Shown here: positions 16,056-24,475 of the stretch, one piece after another | How the letters are laid out: every line of letters starts with the position of its first letter | How positions within the stretch are numbered: position 1 is the stretch's first letter | Program-made: the position numbers and the translations under genes | NCBI RefSeq assembly: GCF_005954645.2 | Contig: NZ_CP040695.2 | Location: forward strand, 1,984,001-2,048,000 | Length of the DNA: 64,000 nt | DNA from: Nocardioides sp. S-1144 | GTDB lineage: Bacteria > Actinomycetota > Actinomycetes > Propionibacteriales > Nocardioidaceae | Direction of reading: 5' to 3' | The notes under the pieces: generated by a model | What the model was told of the DNA's origin: nothing | Seen by the model: only the letters and a program-made list of their open reading frames with translations | Database searches by the model: none

Positions 16056-16322
16056 TCACAGGACGGCGAGGACGATCCGGAGCACCGCGAAGAGCACCGG
16101 CATCCCGAAGACCACCAGCAGCACCCACGCGGTGATGCGGTGCAGCGGCTTGGTGCCGTCGAGGTTGCCGGCGAAGTCGAGGAGCGCCCCGTCGGGGACG
16201 TGGTGGGTCAGCCCCATCCGGCGCGCGTCCTCGGGCAGCATCCCGCCGGGGAACCAGGAGGGCGGCGCCGGCTCGCCGGCGTCGTCGGGCGCGAGGTCCT
16301 CGTCGAACTCGTCGCGCTGCAT
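16056..16322 (-). CDS. Small single-span membrane protein
   Basis: 88 residues, starting MQRDEFDEDLAPDD. An acidic cytoplasmic region with GGMLPEDARRMGL precedes one hydrophobic helix at about 66-88 (WVLLVVFGMPVLFAVLRIVL) that runs to the C-terminus, giving a tail-anchored layout. Function unknown; I do not recognise the family. A TACCGT -10 hexamer exactly 6 nt before the ATG supports this short start over longer readings that would run antisense through phoH. Confidence 0.65.
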   Translation of the reverse strand: MQRDEFDEDLAPDDAGEPAPPSWFPGGMLPEDARRMGLTHHVPDGALLDFAGNLDGTKPLHRITAWVLLVVFGMPVLFAVLRIVLAVL

Positions 16323-16328
16323 GGTCAC

Positions 16329-16334
16329 ACGGTA
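16329..16334 (-). promoter_or_regulatory. -10 hexamer TACCGT, leaderless start of the tail-anchored membrane protein
   Basis: TACCGT-N6-ATG on the minus strand, in the 115-bp divergent gap shared with phoH. Confidence 0.55.
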
Positions 16335-16437
16335 CGACCTCGGGCCCCGGGTTACGCGGTGGAAGGGCCCGTGGCCCGCGGCGTACCATGGACTCCTCAC
16401 GACATCCCGACCGAAAGGCCGCCCGCCCCGGGCACCC

Positions 16438-17451
16438 ATGACCGACTCCCACAGCACCGGTGACCTCCAGACCCGCCACACCGTGGTGGTCCCCAACAGC
16501 ATCGACATGGTCACCCTCCTCGGTCCGGGCGACGAGCACCTCGGCATCATCGAGGGCGGTTTCCAGGCCGAGATCCACGTCCGCGGCAACCGGATCACCC
16601 TGCGCGGCGAGCCGGGCGAGGTGGCGCTGGCCGAGCGGTTGCTCGACGAGCTCGTCACCATCATCCGCACCGGCCAGGGCATCACGTCCGAGACCGTCGA
16701 GCGCGTGATCACGATGCTGCGCACCGAGACCACCGAGCGACCCGCCGACGTGCTCTCGCTCAACATCCTGAGCAACCGCGGCCGCTCGATCCGACCCAAG
16801 ACGCTGAACCAGAAGCGCTACGTCGACTCCATCGACAAGCACACGATCACCTTCGGCATCGGCCCGGCCGGCACCGGCAAGACCTACCTCGCCATGGCCA
16901 AGGCGGTCCAGGCCCTGCAGAACAAGCAGGCCAACCGGATCATCCTGACCCGCCCGGCCGTCGAGGCCGGGGAGAGCCTGGGTTACCTGCCGGGCACGCT
17001 CAGCGAGAAGATCGACCCCTACCTGCGCCCGCTCTACGACGCGCTGCACGACATGATCGACCCCGACACCATCCCCAAGCTGCTCGCGGCGGGCACCATC
17101 GAGGTCGCGCCGCTGGCCTACATGCGCGGTCGCACCCTCAACGACAGCTTCATCATCCTCGACGAGGCGCAGAACACGACGCCCGAGCAGATGAAGATGT
17201 TCCTGACCCGCCTCGGCTTCGGCTCGAAGATCGTCGTCACCGGCGACGTCACCCAGGTCGACCTGCCGGGCAGCACGAAGTCCGGCCTGCGGGTCATCCA
17301 GGGGATCCTCGACGACGTCGAGGACATCTCCTTCCAGCGGCTGACCAGCCACGACGTCGTGCGGCACCGGCTCGTGGGCCGCATCGTCGCGGCCTACGAC
17401 GAGTTCGACGCCCGCGGGGGACTCCAGAACGCCAAGGAGCAGACCAGGTGA
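16438..17451 (+). CDS. phoH: PhoH-like ATPase
   Basis: 337 residues from the ATG at 16438. An N-terminal KH-like part (about 20-95: [25 protein letters not shown]) precedes the P-loop ATPase domain with Walker [10 protein letters not shown] (about 142), [15 protein letters not shown], Walker [15 protein letters not shown] and [12 protein letters not shown]. PhoH proteins are RNA-associated ATPases; linkage to ybeY points to rRNA processing or quality control. A TACCAT -10-like hexamer at 16384-16389 may drive it. ybeY starts 8 bp after it. Confidence 0.95.
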   Translation: MTDSHSTGDLQTRHTVVVPNSIDMVTLLGPGDEHLGIIEGGFQAEIHVRGNRITLRGEPGEVALAERLLDELVTIIRTGQGITSETVERVITMLRTETTERPADVLSLNILSNRGRSIRPKTLNQKRYVDSIDKHTITFGIGPAGTGKTYLAMAKAVQALQNKQANRIILTRPAVEAGESLGYLPGTLSEKIDPYLRPLYDALHDMIDPDTIPKLLAAGTIEVAPLAYMRGRTLNDSFIILDEAQNTTPEQMKMFLTRLGFGSKIVVTGDVTQVDLPGSTKSGLRVIQGILDDVEDISFQRLTSHDVVRHRLVGRIVAAYDEFDARGGLQNAKEQTR

Positions 17452-17458
17452 GCAGCTC

Positions 17459-17908
17459 GTGACGATCGAGGTCATCGACGAGTCGGGGCTCGACGTCGAC
17501 GTGCAGCACCTGGCCCGGCTGAGCCGGTTCGTGATGGACCGGATGCGGGTGCACCCGCTCGCCGAGCTGTGCATCAAGGCCGTCGACGAGGACACCATCG
17601 CCCAGCTCAACGAGCAGTGGATGGAGAAGGAGGGCCCGACCGACGTGCTGGCCTTCCCGATGGACGAGCTGCGCCCCGGCCTGGTCGACGAGGAGCCCGA
17701 GGAGGGCGTGCTCGGCGACATCATGCTGTGCCCCGCGATCGCCGCGCGGCAGGGCGAGACGGCCGGGCACGGCACCGTCGCCGAGATCGAGCTGCTCACG
17801 ACGCACGGGATCCTGCACCTGCTCGGCTACGACCACGCCGAGCCCGAGGAGCACCGGGTGATGTTCGCCCTCCAGGACGAGATCCTGGGGGAGTGGCGCA
17901 CCGCATGA
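17459..17908 (+). CDS. ybeY: YbeY, endoribonuclease for rRNA maturation
   Basis: 149 residues from a GTG. The zinc motif HGILHLLGYDHAEPEEH is complete (three His), with the preceding strand VLGDIMLCP and TDVLAFPMDE. YbeY trims the 16S rRNA 3' end and takes part in 70S quality control. The phoH-ybeY-CNNM order is conserved in actinobacteria, and the spacing implies a single mRNA. Confidence 0.96.
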   Translation: MTIEVIDESGLDVDVQHLARLSRFVMDRMRVHPLAELCIKAVDEDTIAQLNEQWMEKEGPTDVLAFPMDELRPGLVDEEPEEGVLGDIMLCPAIAARQGETAGHGTVAEIELLTTHGILHLLGYDHAEPEEHRVMFALQDEILGEWRTA

Positions 17909-17927
17909 CCCGCGTCCCGCCCCGCCG

Positions 17928-19235
17928 GTGACCTGGTTCCTGGCCGCGGTCCTGGTCGTCCTGGCCGGCGTCTTCACCGCCGTCGACGCCGCGCTGGGGT
18001 CGTTCTCCAAGGCCCGCGCCGCCGAGCTCGTCACCGAGGAGCGGGCCGGCGCCAAGCAGCTGGTCCGGCTGCTCGAGGACGCCCCGCGCCACCTCAACAC
18101 CGCGCTGCTGCTGCGGCTGCTGTGCGAGATCTCCGCGATCGTGCTCGTCACCCTCGACCTCGACGAGGCCCTCGACGGCGAGTGGTGGATCAGCGTGCTC
18201 GTCGCCATCGGGGTGATGCTGGTCGTCTCGTTCGTCGTCATCGGCGTCGGACCGCGCACCCTGGGCCGCCAGCACTCCGAGACCGTCGCCCTGCTCTCGG
18301 CCGGCACGCTGTCGGCGTTCACCACGGTGCTCGGCCCGCTGCCGCGGCTGCTCATCCTGCTCGGCAACGCCATCACCCCCGGCCGCGGCTTCCGCGAGGG
18401 TCCGTTCTCGAGCGAGACCGAGCTGCGCGAGATGGTCGACATCGCCGAGGCGTCGGCGCTGATCGAGGAGGGCGAGCGGCGGATGATCCACTCGGTCTTC
18501 GAGCTCGGCGACACCACCGTGCGCGAGGTGATGGTGCCGCGCAACGACGTCGTCTACATCGAGCACTACAAGAACCTGCGCCAGACGATGTCGCTGTTCC
18601 TGCGCAGCGGCTTCTCGCGGCTGCCGGTCGTCGGGGAGAACCTCGACGACATCCGGGGCTTCGCCTACCTCAAGGACGTCGTCCGCCGCGACTTCGAGGA
18701 CCCCGACATCGAGCTGACCCAGCACGTCGAGGAGGCCATGCGGCCGGTGCTGTGGGTGCCGGAGTCCAAGCCGGTCGACGACCTGCTGCGGCAGATGCAG
18801 GCCGACCGCCAGCACATCGCCGTCGTCGTCGACGAGTACGGCGGCACCGCCGGCCTGATCACCATCGAGGACCTCCTGGAGGAGATCGTCGGGGAGATCA
18901 CCGACGAGTTCGACGAGGACGAGGTCGAGGTCGAGCAGCTCGACGAGGTCGACGGGCTCGACGGCGGCTACCGCGTCTCCTCGCGCTACCCCGTCGACGA
19001 CCTCGACGAGCTCTTCGGCTTCGACGTCGAGGAGGAGGACGTCGACAGCGTCGGCGGCCTGATGGCCAAGCACCTGGGCCGGGTGCCGATCGCCGGCTCC
19101 GTGGTGGAGGCGCACGGCCTGCGGTTCGAGGCCGAGGACGTCGCCGGCCGCCGCAACAAGGTCGGCACCGTGCGGATCCGCCCGGTCGCCGTCCCGGCGC
19201 CGGAGCCGGCCGGCGACGAGCCGTCCGACGACTGA
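17928..19235 (+). CDS. CNNM/CBS-domain transporter-like protein (hemolysin C / CorC family)
   Basis: 435 residues from a GTG. The N-terminal DUF21/CNNM membrane domain (about 1-140) has three or four hydrophobic segments ([54 protein letters not shown]). Two CBS domains follow ([13 protein letters not shown] at about 200; [13 protein letters not shown] at about 265, with [26 protein letters not shown]) and then a CorC_HlyC domain at 340-425. The family is linked to magnesium or cobalt homeostasis; the hemolysin name is historical. It follows ybeY by 19 bp in the conserved era cluster. Confidence 0.92.
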   Translation: MTWFLAAVLVVLAGVFTAVDAALGSFSKARAAELVTEERAGAKQLVRLLEDAPRHLNTALLLRLLCEISAIVLVTLDLDEALDGEWWISVLVAIGVMLVVSFVVIGVGPRTLGRQHSETVALLSAGTLSAFTTVLGPLPRLLILLGNAITPGRGFREGPFSSETELREMVDIAEASALIEEGERRMIHSVFELGDTTVREVMVPRNDVVYIEHYKNLRQTMSLFLRSGFSRLPVVGENLDDIRGFAYLKDVVRRDFEDPDIELTQHVEEAMRPVLWVPESKPVDDLLRQMQADRQHIAVVVDEYGGTAGLITIEDLLEEIVGEITDEFDEDEVEVEQLDEVDGLDGGYRVSSRYPVDDLDELFGFDVEEEDVDSVGGLMAKHLGRVPIAGSVVEAHGLRFEAEDVAGRRNKVGTVRIRPVAVPAPEPAGDEPSDD

Positions 19236-19274
19236 CGCCCCGGGCGGGCCCGCGGCTGCTTGGGAGCGGCCTCC

Positions 19275-19280
19275 TAGGGT
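19275..19280 (+). promoter_or_regulatory. -10 hexamer TAGGGT ahead of sppA
   Basis: TAGGGT, 7 nt, ATG; the mRNA would be leaderless. Confidence 0.55.
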
Positions 19281-19287
19281 CGGTCGC

Positions 19288-21009
19288 ATGAAGCTGCGCG
19301 CCCTGCCCCTGATCGACCGGCTCCCCGGCCTCGGGGGCGACCGCCCGCGGACCGTGCTCGAGCTCGACCTGTCCCACGGCGTCCAGGTCGGACCGCCGGG
19401 CAGCCCCCTCGAGGCCCTGCGGCTGCGCCAGGCACCGACGCTGCGGGCGCTCGGCGAGGGGCTGCGGCGTGCGGCGGGCGACGACGACGTCCTCGGCCTG
19501 CTCGTGCACGTCGGCACCTGCCCGCTCACCCTCGCCCAGGCCGACGAGGTCGGCGCGCTGGTCGCGGACTTCTCGCAGGACAAGCCGTCGGTGGCGTGGA
19601 CCGAGACGTTCGGCGAGCTGGGCAGCGGCCTGGCCGGCTACCGGGTCGCGGTCCACGCGCGCGAGATCTGGCTCCAGCCGTCGGGCGCGGTCGGGCTGGT
19701 CGGCGTGAGCGCCGGGATCACCCTGCTGCGCGGTGGCCTGGAGAAGCTCGGCGTCGACCCCGAGTTCGGGCAGCGCCACGAGTACAAGTCGGCCGCCGAG
19801 CAGCTCGCCGGGCGCGAGGTCAGCGAGGCCAACCGCGAGATGACCCAGCGGCTCGCGGACGCCGTCGTCGACGACACCGTCACGCGGGTGGCGGCCCGCC
19901 GCTCGCTCACCGAGGACCAGGTGCGCGCGGCGATGGCGGTCGCACCGCTGAGCGCCGCGGCCGCGCTGGACGCCGGCCTCGTCGACCGGCTCGGCTACGC
20001 CGACGAGGTGCGCGCGTGGGCCCGGGAGACCTGGACGCCGGCCTGGGAGCCTCGCTACGTGCACCGCTACGCCGGCGACGGGCCCGGGGGAGCGGGCCAG
20101 GCGCTGCGCGCGGTGACGCGGCGGCACCAGCCGAGGGTCGCCGTCGTCGACGTGACCGGCCCGATCGTCCTCGGCCCGGGGACGGCGCGACAGGCCGGGG
20201 CCGAGCGGGTCGGCGCGCGGCTGCGCGAGGTCGGTCGCGACGACGACGTCCGCGCCGTGGTCCTGCGCGTCGACAGCCCTGGCGGCTCGTACGTCGCCAG
20301 CGACGCGATCCGCCGCGAGGTGCTGCGGCTGCGCGAGTCCGGCCGCCCGGTCGTCGCCGCGATGGGCACGGTCGCGGCGTCCGGGGGCTACTTCGTCGCG
20401 ATGGGCGCCGACGAGGTCGTCGCCCAGCCCACCACGCTCACCGGCTCGATCGGCGTCCTGGCCGGCAAGATGGTCGTGGAGCGGCTCCTGGACCGCGCCG
20501 GCATCGTGCACGAGTCGGTCAGCGCCGGTCCGCGGGCGGCGATGATGACCGCGAGCCGGCCGTTCACCGACGAGGAGCGCGCGGTGCTCGACACCTGGCT
20601 CGACGACGTCTACGCCGACTTCACCGCCAAGGCCGCGGCCGACCGGGGGCTCGCCCTCGACGTCCTCGAGCCGCTCGCGCGCGGACGGGTGTGGACCGGC
20701 GGCGACGCCGCCGAGCGCGGCCTGGTCGACCACCTCGGCGGCACCCGCCTCGCGCTCGAACGGGTCTGCGCCCTCGTCGGGCTCGACGTCGACGACGTGG
20801 CCCTGCGCACGCCGTCCCCGCTGGAGTTCCTGCGCCAGCTGCGGGTGGCGGAGTCGAGCGAGTCGCCGGCCGCGGCGTCGCTCACCACGGCCGCGACCGT
20901 CGGCCCCGGCGGCCCGGAGGCGGTGCTGGCCCGGCTGTCCGAGGCGGTGGGCCTGCCGCTCACCCACGGGGTGCTCTCGATGCCGCCCGGGCTGCGTCTC
21001 CTAGGCTGA
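19288..21009 (+). CDS. sppA: Signal peptide peptidase SppA (S49 family, double-domain)
   Basis: 573 residues, the long form with two S49 domains. The catalytic dyad is split as in E. coli SppA: Lys167 in the first domain (RHEYKSAAEQ) and Ser365 in the second (VAASGGYFVAMGADEVVAQP). VLRVDSPGGSYVASDAI lies between. Unlike E. coli SppA there is no obvious N-terminal membrane anchor, so it may be cytoplasmic or peripheral. It should degrade cleaved signal peptides or membrane-associated peptides. It does not belong to the usual phoH-era cluster and has its own -10 hexamer. Confidence 0.92.
   Translation: MKLRALPLIDRLPGLGGDRPRTVLELDLSHGVQVGPPGSPLEALRLRQAPTLRALGEGLRRAAGDDDVLGLLVHVGTCPLTLAQADEVGALVADFSQDKPSVAWTETFGELGSGLAGYRVAVHAREIWLQPSGAVGLVGVSAGITLLRGGLEKLGVDPEFGQRHEYKSAAEQLAGREVSEANREMTQRLADAVVDDTVTRVAARRSLTEDQVRAAMAVAPLSAAAALDAGLVDRLGYADEVRAWARETWTPAWEPRYVHRYAGDGPGGAGQALRAVTRRHQPRVAVVDVTGPIVLGPGTARQAGAERVGARLREVGRDDDVRAVVLRVDSPGGSYVASDAIRREVLRLRESGRPVVAAMGTVAASGGYFVAMGADEVVAQPTTLTGSIGVLAGKMVVERLLDRAGIVHESVSAGPRAAMMTASRPFTDEERAVLDTWLDDVYADFTAKAAADRGLALDVLEPLARGRVWTGGDAAERGLVDHLGGTRLALERVCALVGLDVDDVALRTPSPLEFLRQLRVAESSESPAAASLTTAATVGPGGPEAVLARLSEAVGLPLTHGVLSMPPGLRLLG
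21002..21007 (+). promoter_or_regulatory. -10 hexamer TAGGCT inside the 3' end of sppA
   Basis: TAGGCT, 7 nt, ATG of the deaminase-like gene; it overlaps the last codons of sppA. A GAGGGG sequence in the spacer could alternatively act as ribosome-binding site on a longer mRNA. Confidence 0.45.
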
Positions 21010-21014
21010 GGGGC

Positions 21015-21362
21015 ATGTCGCAGGAGCCCACGCCGGCCGCCCTCAGCGCCGAGGACACCAAGCTCGTCACCCTGGCGCGGGCCACGCGGGCCCGCACGCA
21101 GGCGGCCGAGGGCGCCGCCGTCCGCGACCTCGACGGGCGCACCTACGCCGCCGCCACGGTCGAGCTCGACGCCCTCCGGCTCAGCGCCGTGCAGGGCTGC
21201 GTCGCGATGGCCGTGGCCGCCGGGGCGCGCGGGCTGGCCGCCGTCGTCGTCCTCGGCGAGGCCACCGAGCTCACCTCGCCCGACCGGGCCGTCCTCGACG
21301 AGTACGCCGGCCGCGACGTCGTGGTCCACCTCGGTGACGCCCGGGGCGCGATCCTCCCCTAG
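21015..21362 (+). CDS. Cytidine-deaminase-like protein without zinc motifs
   Basis: 115 residues. The pattern LSAEDTKLVTLARATRAR, GAAVRDLDGRTYAAATVEL and LSAVQGCVAMAVAAGARG follows the start of the cytidine-deaminase fold, and proteins of this length are found next to era in many actinobacteria. The HAE and PCxxC zinc-binding motifs are absent, so it cannot be an ordinary cytidine deaminase. A structural or regulatory role linked to ribosome assembly is conceivable from the neighbourhood, but that is inference. Here era lies 5.2 kb further on. Confidence 0.75.
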   Translation: MSQEPTPAALSAEDTKLVTLARATRARTQAAEGAAVRDLDGRTYAAATVELDALRLSAVQGCVAMAVAAGARGLAAVVVLGEATELTSPDRAVLDEYAGRDVVVHLGDARGAILP

Positions 21363-21373
21363 CCGGGGGATCA

Positions 21374-21389
21374 CCGGCGGCCCCGCCGG
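21374..21389. terminator. Hairpin between convergent deaminase-like and peroxidase genes
   Basis: CCGGCGG-CC-CCGCCGG, a perfect 7-bp stem abutting the peroxidase stop codon; it may act in both directions. Confidence 0.55.
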
Positions 21390-22973
21390 CTACGGCCCGC
21401 CCAGCGGGTTGATGCCGTTCCTGCGGCCGCGGAAGGCGAGGTGGAGCAGGTCGGTCATCTCGAAGAGGTCACCGCGCCCGAGCGTCGGACGGAACGACGG
21501 GTCGCGCACGATCGAGCTCCGGCTGCCCTCCATCGCGCGGTGCATCGTCTCGGCCACCAGGCGGGCGCCGACACCGGTCATCCGCCCGCCGTTCACCTCG
21601 GCCTCGCGCAGCACGTAGAACCACAGCGGGGTCCGCGCCACGACGGCGTCCTTCTCGGACGCCGTCAGCGACGCCAGCGACGCGCCGCCGGCTCCGTCGA
21701 GCAGCTGCCCGCGGGTCAGGGCCGGCACGGGCACCCCGCGGGCGGCGAGGAGCTCGACCATCTGCTGGCCGCTGGCCAGGCGGAGCATCGAGGAGCGGGT
21801 CAGGTTGCGGAAGGCGAGGTTGCGGCTGACGTCGTCGAACGGCGTCCCGGCCGGCCCGCCGAACGTGCCGGGCGGCAGGTTCTTGAGCGGGTCGGTCAGC
21901 AGGGTGTCGAGCCGCATCGCCCGCGAGACGTTGTCGTTGGGCGCGGCGAGGTCGGGGCGGCCGCCCGCGGGGAAGTCGTACATCCGGCGCCAGTCGGCGA
22001 CCCAGTTGCTGAGCAGCCGGTCCTCGCCGCCCAGGTCGCCGCCGGTCGCGGAGAACTGGAACATGTAGTCGAGGAACCCGTTCGGACCGGCGAAGCGCCG
22101 GTTCCAGTTGTACGACGCCCGCACCATGCTGTGGCCGAGGCGGAAGGCCGCCACCGAGAACTCCACCGGCATCCGCGGCACGTCGGTGGGGGCGGCGTCC
22201 GGCTCGACGACCACGCGACCGCCGGTGAAGACGTCGTCGACGACGGCCGGCTCGAGGAGCCGCGGCAGGTAGTCGTGCCGGACCAGCCACTGGTAGTGCA
22301 GGGTGACCCGCTTGCGGGCCCGCCGGAACTGCGCCGCCGGCGCGACGCCCGACCCGAGGGTGTCCACCACCCGGTTGTGGAAGCGGATCATCGCGAGGTG
22401 GGTCTGGGCGACGATCAGGTTCTCGTCGTTGCGGACGTCGGGAATCAGCGCCGTGCGCCGCTCGCGTCGCGACCCGGTGCCGCGCCGGGGCAGGTCGTGG
22501 CCGGCCTTGACGCCGTCCGCGCCGATCTCGATGGTGTCGCCGGTGAGCAGGTGCACGCCGTCGGCCTCGTAGAACGCCGACGACACCGGGTCGGCCGGCC
22601 CGGCGCCGTACAGCGAGTCGAGGTCGAGGCGCGGTGAGCGTCCCTGCAGCAGCTCGGCGGGCGTGACGTCCTCGCCGAGGCGCACCAGGGTCTGGTCGAG
22701 GGTGAGGTCGTGGTCCACGAACTGGCCGAGGTAGGTGTACCCGGCCGGGACGTCGCCGGCCCCGCCACCCCCGGCGACCATCGCCAGCGCGAGCTTGCGG
22801 TTGAGCGCGTCGGGCGACCGGCGCCCGCGCGGGCCGGCCCGGAAGAACCGGAACGGCGGCGCCTCGGCCCGGGCCAGCGCGCGGGTCTGGGCGGTGCGCC
22901 GGCCGACGTCGGTCTCGACGAGTCCCTCGCCGTCGATGAAGAACGTCTCGGTGCCGTGCCGGTGTCTGCCCAT
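21390..22973 (-). CDS. Animal-type heme peroxidase
   Basis: 527 residues. The distal-His segment YLGQFVDHDLTLDQT (His88) and proximal-His segment AAFRLGHSMV (His281) are those of the animal peroxidase (peroxidase-cyclooxygenase) superfamily, with the RNDENLIVAQTHLAMIRFHNR helix between them. No signal peptide or membrane segment is seen, so it is probably cytoplasmic. Such enzymes oxidise halides or organic substrates with peroxide; some bacterial relatives act on fatty acids, which is suggestive because the divergent neighbours are fatty-acid modification genes. The start is fixed by a TATCGT -10 hexamer 6 nt upstream. Confidence 0.88.
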   Translation of the reverse strand: MGRHRHGTETFFIDGEGLVETDVGRRTAQTRALARAEAPPFRFFRAGPRGRRSPDALNRKLALAMVAGGGGAGDVPAGYTYLGQFVDHDLTLDQTLVRLGEDVTPAELLQGRSPRLDLDSLYGAGPADPVSSAFYEADGVHLLTGDTIEIGADGVKAGHDLPRRGTGSRRERRTALIPDVRNDENLIVAQTHLAMIRFHNRVVDTLGSGVAPAAQFRRARKRVTLHYQWLVRHDYLPRLLEPAVVDDVFTGGRVVVEPDAAPTDVPRMPVEFSVAAFRLGHSMVRASYNWNRRFAGPNGFLDYMFQFSATGGDLGGEDRLLSNWVADWRRMYDFPAGGRPDLAAPNDNVSRAMRLDTLLTDPLKNLPPGTFGGPAGTPFDDVSRNLAFRNLTRSSMLRLASGQQMVELLAARGVPVPALTRGQLLDGAGGASLASLTASEKDAVVARTPLWFYVLREAEVNGGRMTGVGARLVAETMHRAMEGSRSSIVRDPSFRPTLGRGDLFEMTDLLHLAFRGRRNGINPLGGP

Positions 22974-22979
22974 CCCTCG

Positions 22980-22985
22980 ACGATA
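22980..22985 (-). promoter_or_regulatory. -10 hexamer TATCGT, leaderless start of the peroxidase gene
   Basis: TATCGT-N6-ATG on the minus strand. The -35 region would fall at about 23003-23008, on the edge of the inverted repeat at 23005-23026. Confidence 0.6.
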
Positions 22986-23004
22986 GGAACCGCCGGATCG
23001 GGGC

Positions 23005-23026
23005 ACATGACCCGAACGCGTCATGT
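23005..23026. promoter_or_regulatory. Inverted repeat ACATGAC-N8-GTCATGT, candidate shared operator
   Basis: A perfect 7-bp dyad in the 124-bp space between the divergent peroxidase and tmsA genes. It overlaps the expected -35 area of the peroxidase promoter and lies 59 bp upstream of the tmsA -10, so one factor could control both directions. No regulator gene is adjacent. Confidence 0.55.
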
Positions 23027-23084
23027 CCGACGCCGTTCCCGCGGCTCGCCGCGGACCCGCAGCCTGCGCGACACACGGGCGGAG

Positions 23085-23090
23085 TAGTTT
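23085..23090 (+). promoter_or_regulatory. -10 hexamer TAGTTT ahead of tmsA
   Basis: TAGTTT, 7 nt, GTG at 23098. Confidence 0.5.
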
Positions 23091-23097
23091 TCGAGGA

Positions 23098-24471
23098 GTG
23101 GCAGTGCACAACGTTCCGGACCACTGGGCCCAGCACGAGCGGGCGGTCGCCCGGCTGGCGGCGTCGTACGCCGCGATCCCGGCCGGGGCGCCGGTCCGGC
23201 TGGCGAAGCGGACGACGAACCTCTTCCGGGTCCGCAGCGCCACCTCGGCGCCCGGGCTCGACGTCTCCGGCCTCGACGGCGTGATCGAGGTCGACCCGGT
23301 CGCCCGCACGGCCGAGGTGCAGGGCATGTGCACCTACGAGGACCTCGTCGACGCGACCCTCCCGCACGGGCTGATCCCGCTCGTCGTCCCCCAGCTGCGC
23401 ACGATCACCCTCGGTGGCGCGGTCACGGGGCTCGGCATCGAGTCGACCAGCTTCCGCAACGGGCTCCCGCACGAGTCGGTGCTGGAGATGGACGTCTTCA
23501 CCGGCTCCGGCACCGTCGTCACCACGCGGCCCGGCGACGACCTGTTCGACGCCTTCCCCAACTCCTACGGCTCGCTGGGCTACGCCACCCGGCTGCGGAT
23601 CGAGCTCGAGGCGGTGCCGGCCTACGTCGCGCTGCGCCACGTCCGCTTCGACGACGCCGACCTGCTGGCCAAGACGATCGCGGAGATCACCGAGACCCAC
23701 GAGCACGCCGGGGAGCGGGTCGACGGGCTCGACGGCGTCGCCTTCGCCCCCGGCGAGCTGTACCTGACGCTCGCGCGCTGGACCGACGACCCCGGCGGGG
23801 CGTCCGCCTCCGACTACGCCGGCCAGCAGGTCTACTTCCGCTCGCTGCAGGAGCGCGAGACCGACCTGCTCACCATGTACGACTACCTGTGGCGCTGGGA
23901 CACCGACTGGTTCTGGTGCTCGGGGGCGTTCGGCGCGCAGAACCCCCGGATCCGCCGCCTGTGGCCGCGCCGGCTGCGCCGCTCCGACGTGTACATGAGG
24001 CTGCTCGGACTCGACCGGCGCTTCGACGTCGCCGACCGGCTCGACCGCCGGGCCGGGCGCCCGCAGCGCGAGCGCGTCGTCCAGGACGTCGAGGTGCCGG
24101 TCGGGCGGATCGGGGAGTTCCTCGCCTGGTTCGACGAGGAGATCGGGATGCGTCCGGTGTGGCTGTGCCCGCTGGTGGCGCGGCGCGCCTGGCCGACGTA
24201 CCCGCTCGCACCGGGGGAGACCTACGTCAACGCCGGCTTCTGGGGCACCGTCCACGTCGGGCCGGACGCCGTCGACGCCCCCCGCAACCGCGCCATCGAG
24301 GCCGAGGTGCACCGCCTCGGCGGCCACAAGTCGCTGTACTCCGAGTCGTTCTACGACCGCGAGACCTTCGACGCCCTCTACGACGGCCCGGCCCTCGCCG
24401 CGGTCAAGGACCGCCACGACCCCGAGCACCGTCTCACCGACCTCTACGACAAGACCGTCCGCAGGAAGTGA
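23098..24471 (+). CDS. tmsA: FAD-binding oxidoreductase of 10-methyl fatty-acid synthesis (TmsA/BfaA-like)
   Basis: 457 residues from GTG 23098; a second GTG at 23104 is better spaced from the GAGGA sequence, while 23098 fits the -10 hexamer. It has an FAD-linked oxidase domain: GLDGVIEVDPVARTAEVQGMCTYEDLVDATLPHG, then RTITLGGAVTGLGIES and NSYGSLGYATRL, with a C-terminal WFDEEIGMRPVWLCP region, as in DHCR24-like reductases. Next to a cyclopropane-synthase-like methyltransferase this is the known pair (bfaA-bfaB, tmsA-tmsB; Rv3719-Rv3720 in Mycobacterium) that makes tuberculostearic acid: the flavoenzyme reduces the 10-methylene intermediate to 10-methyl. Confidence 0.82.
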   Translation: MAVHNVPDHWAQHERAVARLAASYAAIPAGAPVRLAKRTTNLFRVRSATSAPGLDVSGLDGVIEVDPVARTAEVQGMCTYEDLVDATLPHGLIPLVVPQLRTITLGGAVTGLGIESTSFRNGLPHESVLEMDVFTGSGTVVTTRPGDDLFDAFPNSYGSLGYATRLRIELEAVPAYVALRHVRFDDADLLAKTIAEITETHEHAGERVDGLDGVAFAPGELYLTLARWTDDPGGASASDYAGQQVYFRSLQERETDLLTMYDYLWRWDTDWFWCSGAFGAQNPRIRRLWPRRLRRSDVYMRLLGLDRRFDVADRLDRRAGRPQRERVVQDVEVPVGRIGEFLAWFDEEIGMRPVWLCPLVARRAWPTYPLAPGETYVNAGFWGTVHVGPDAVDAPRNRAIEAEVHRLGGHKSLYSESFYDRETFDALYDGPALAAVKDRHDPEHRLTDLYDKTVRRK

Positions 24472-24475
24472 TCGC

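Noticed and set aside
21390..22973. The peroxidase as a DyP-type or catalase-peroxidase enzyme.
   Set aside because: The distal GQFVDHDL and proximal FRLGHSM motifs are those of the animal-type superfamily; DyP GxxDG and KatG motifs are absent.
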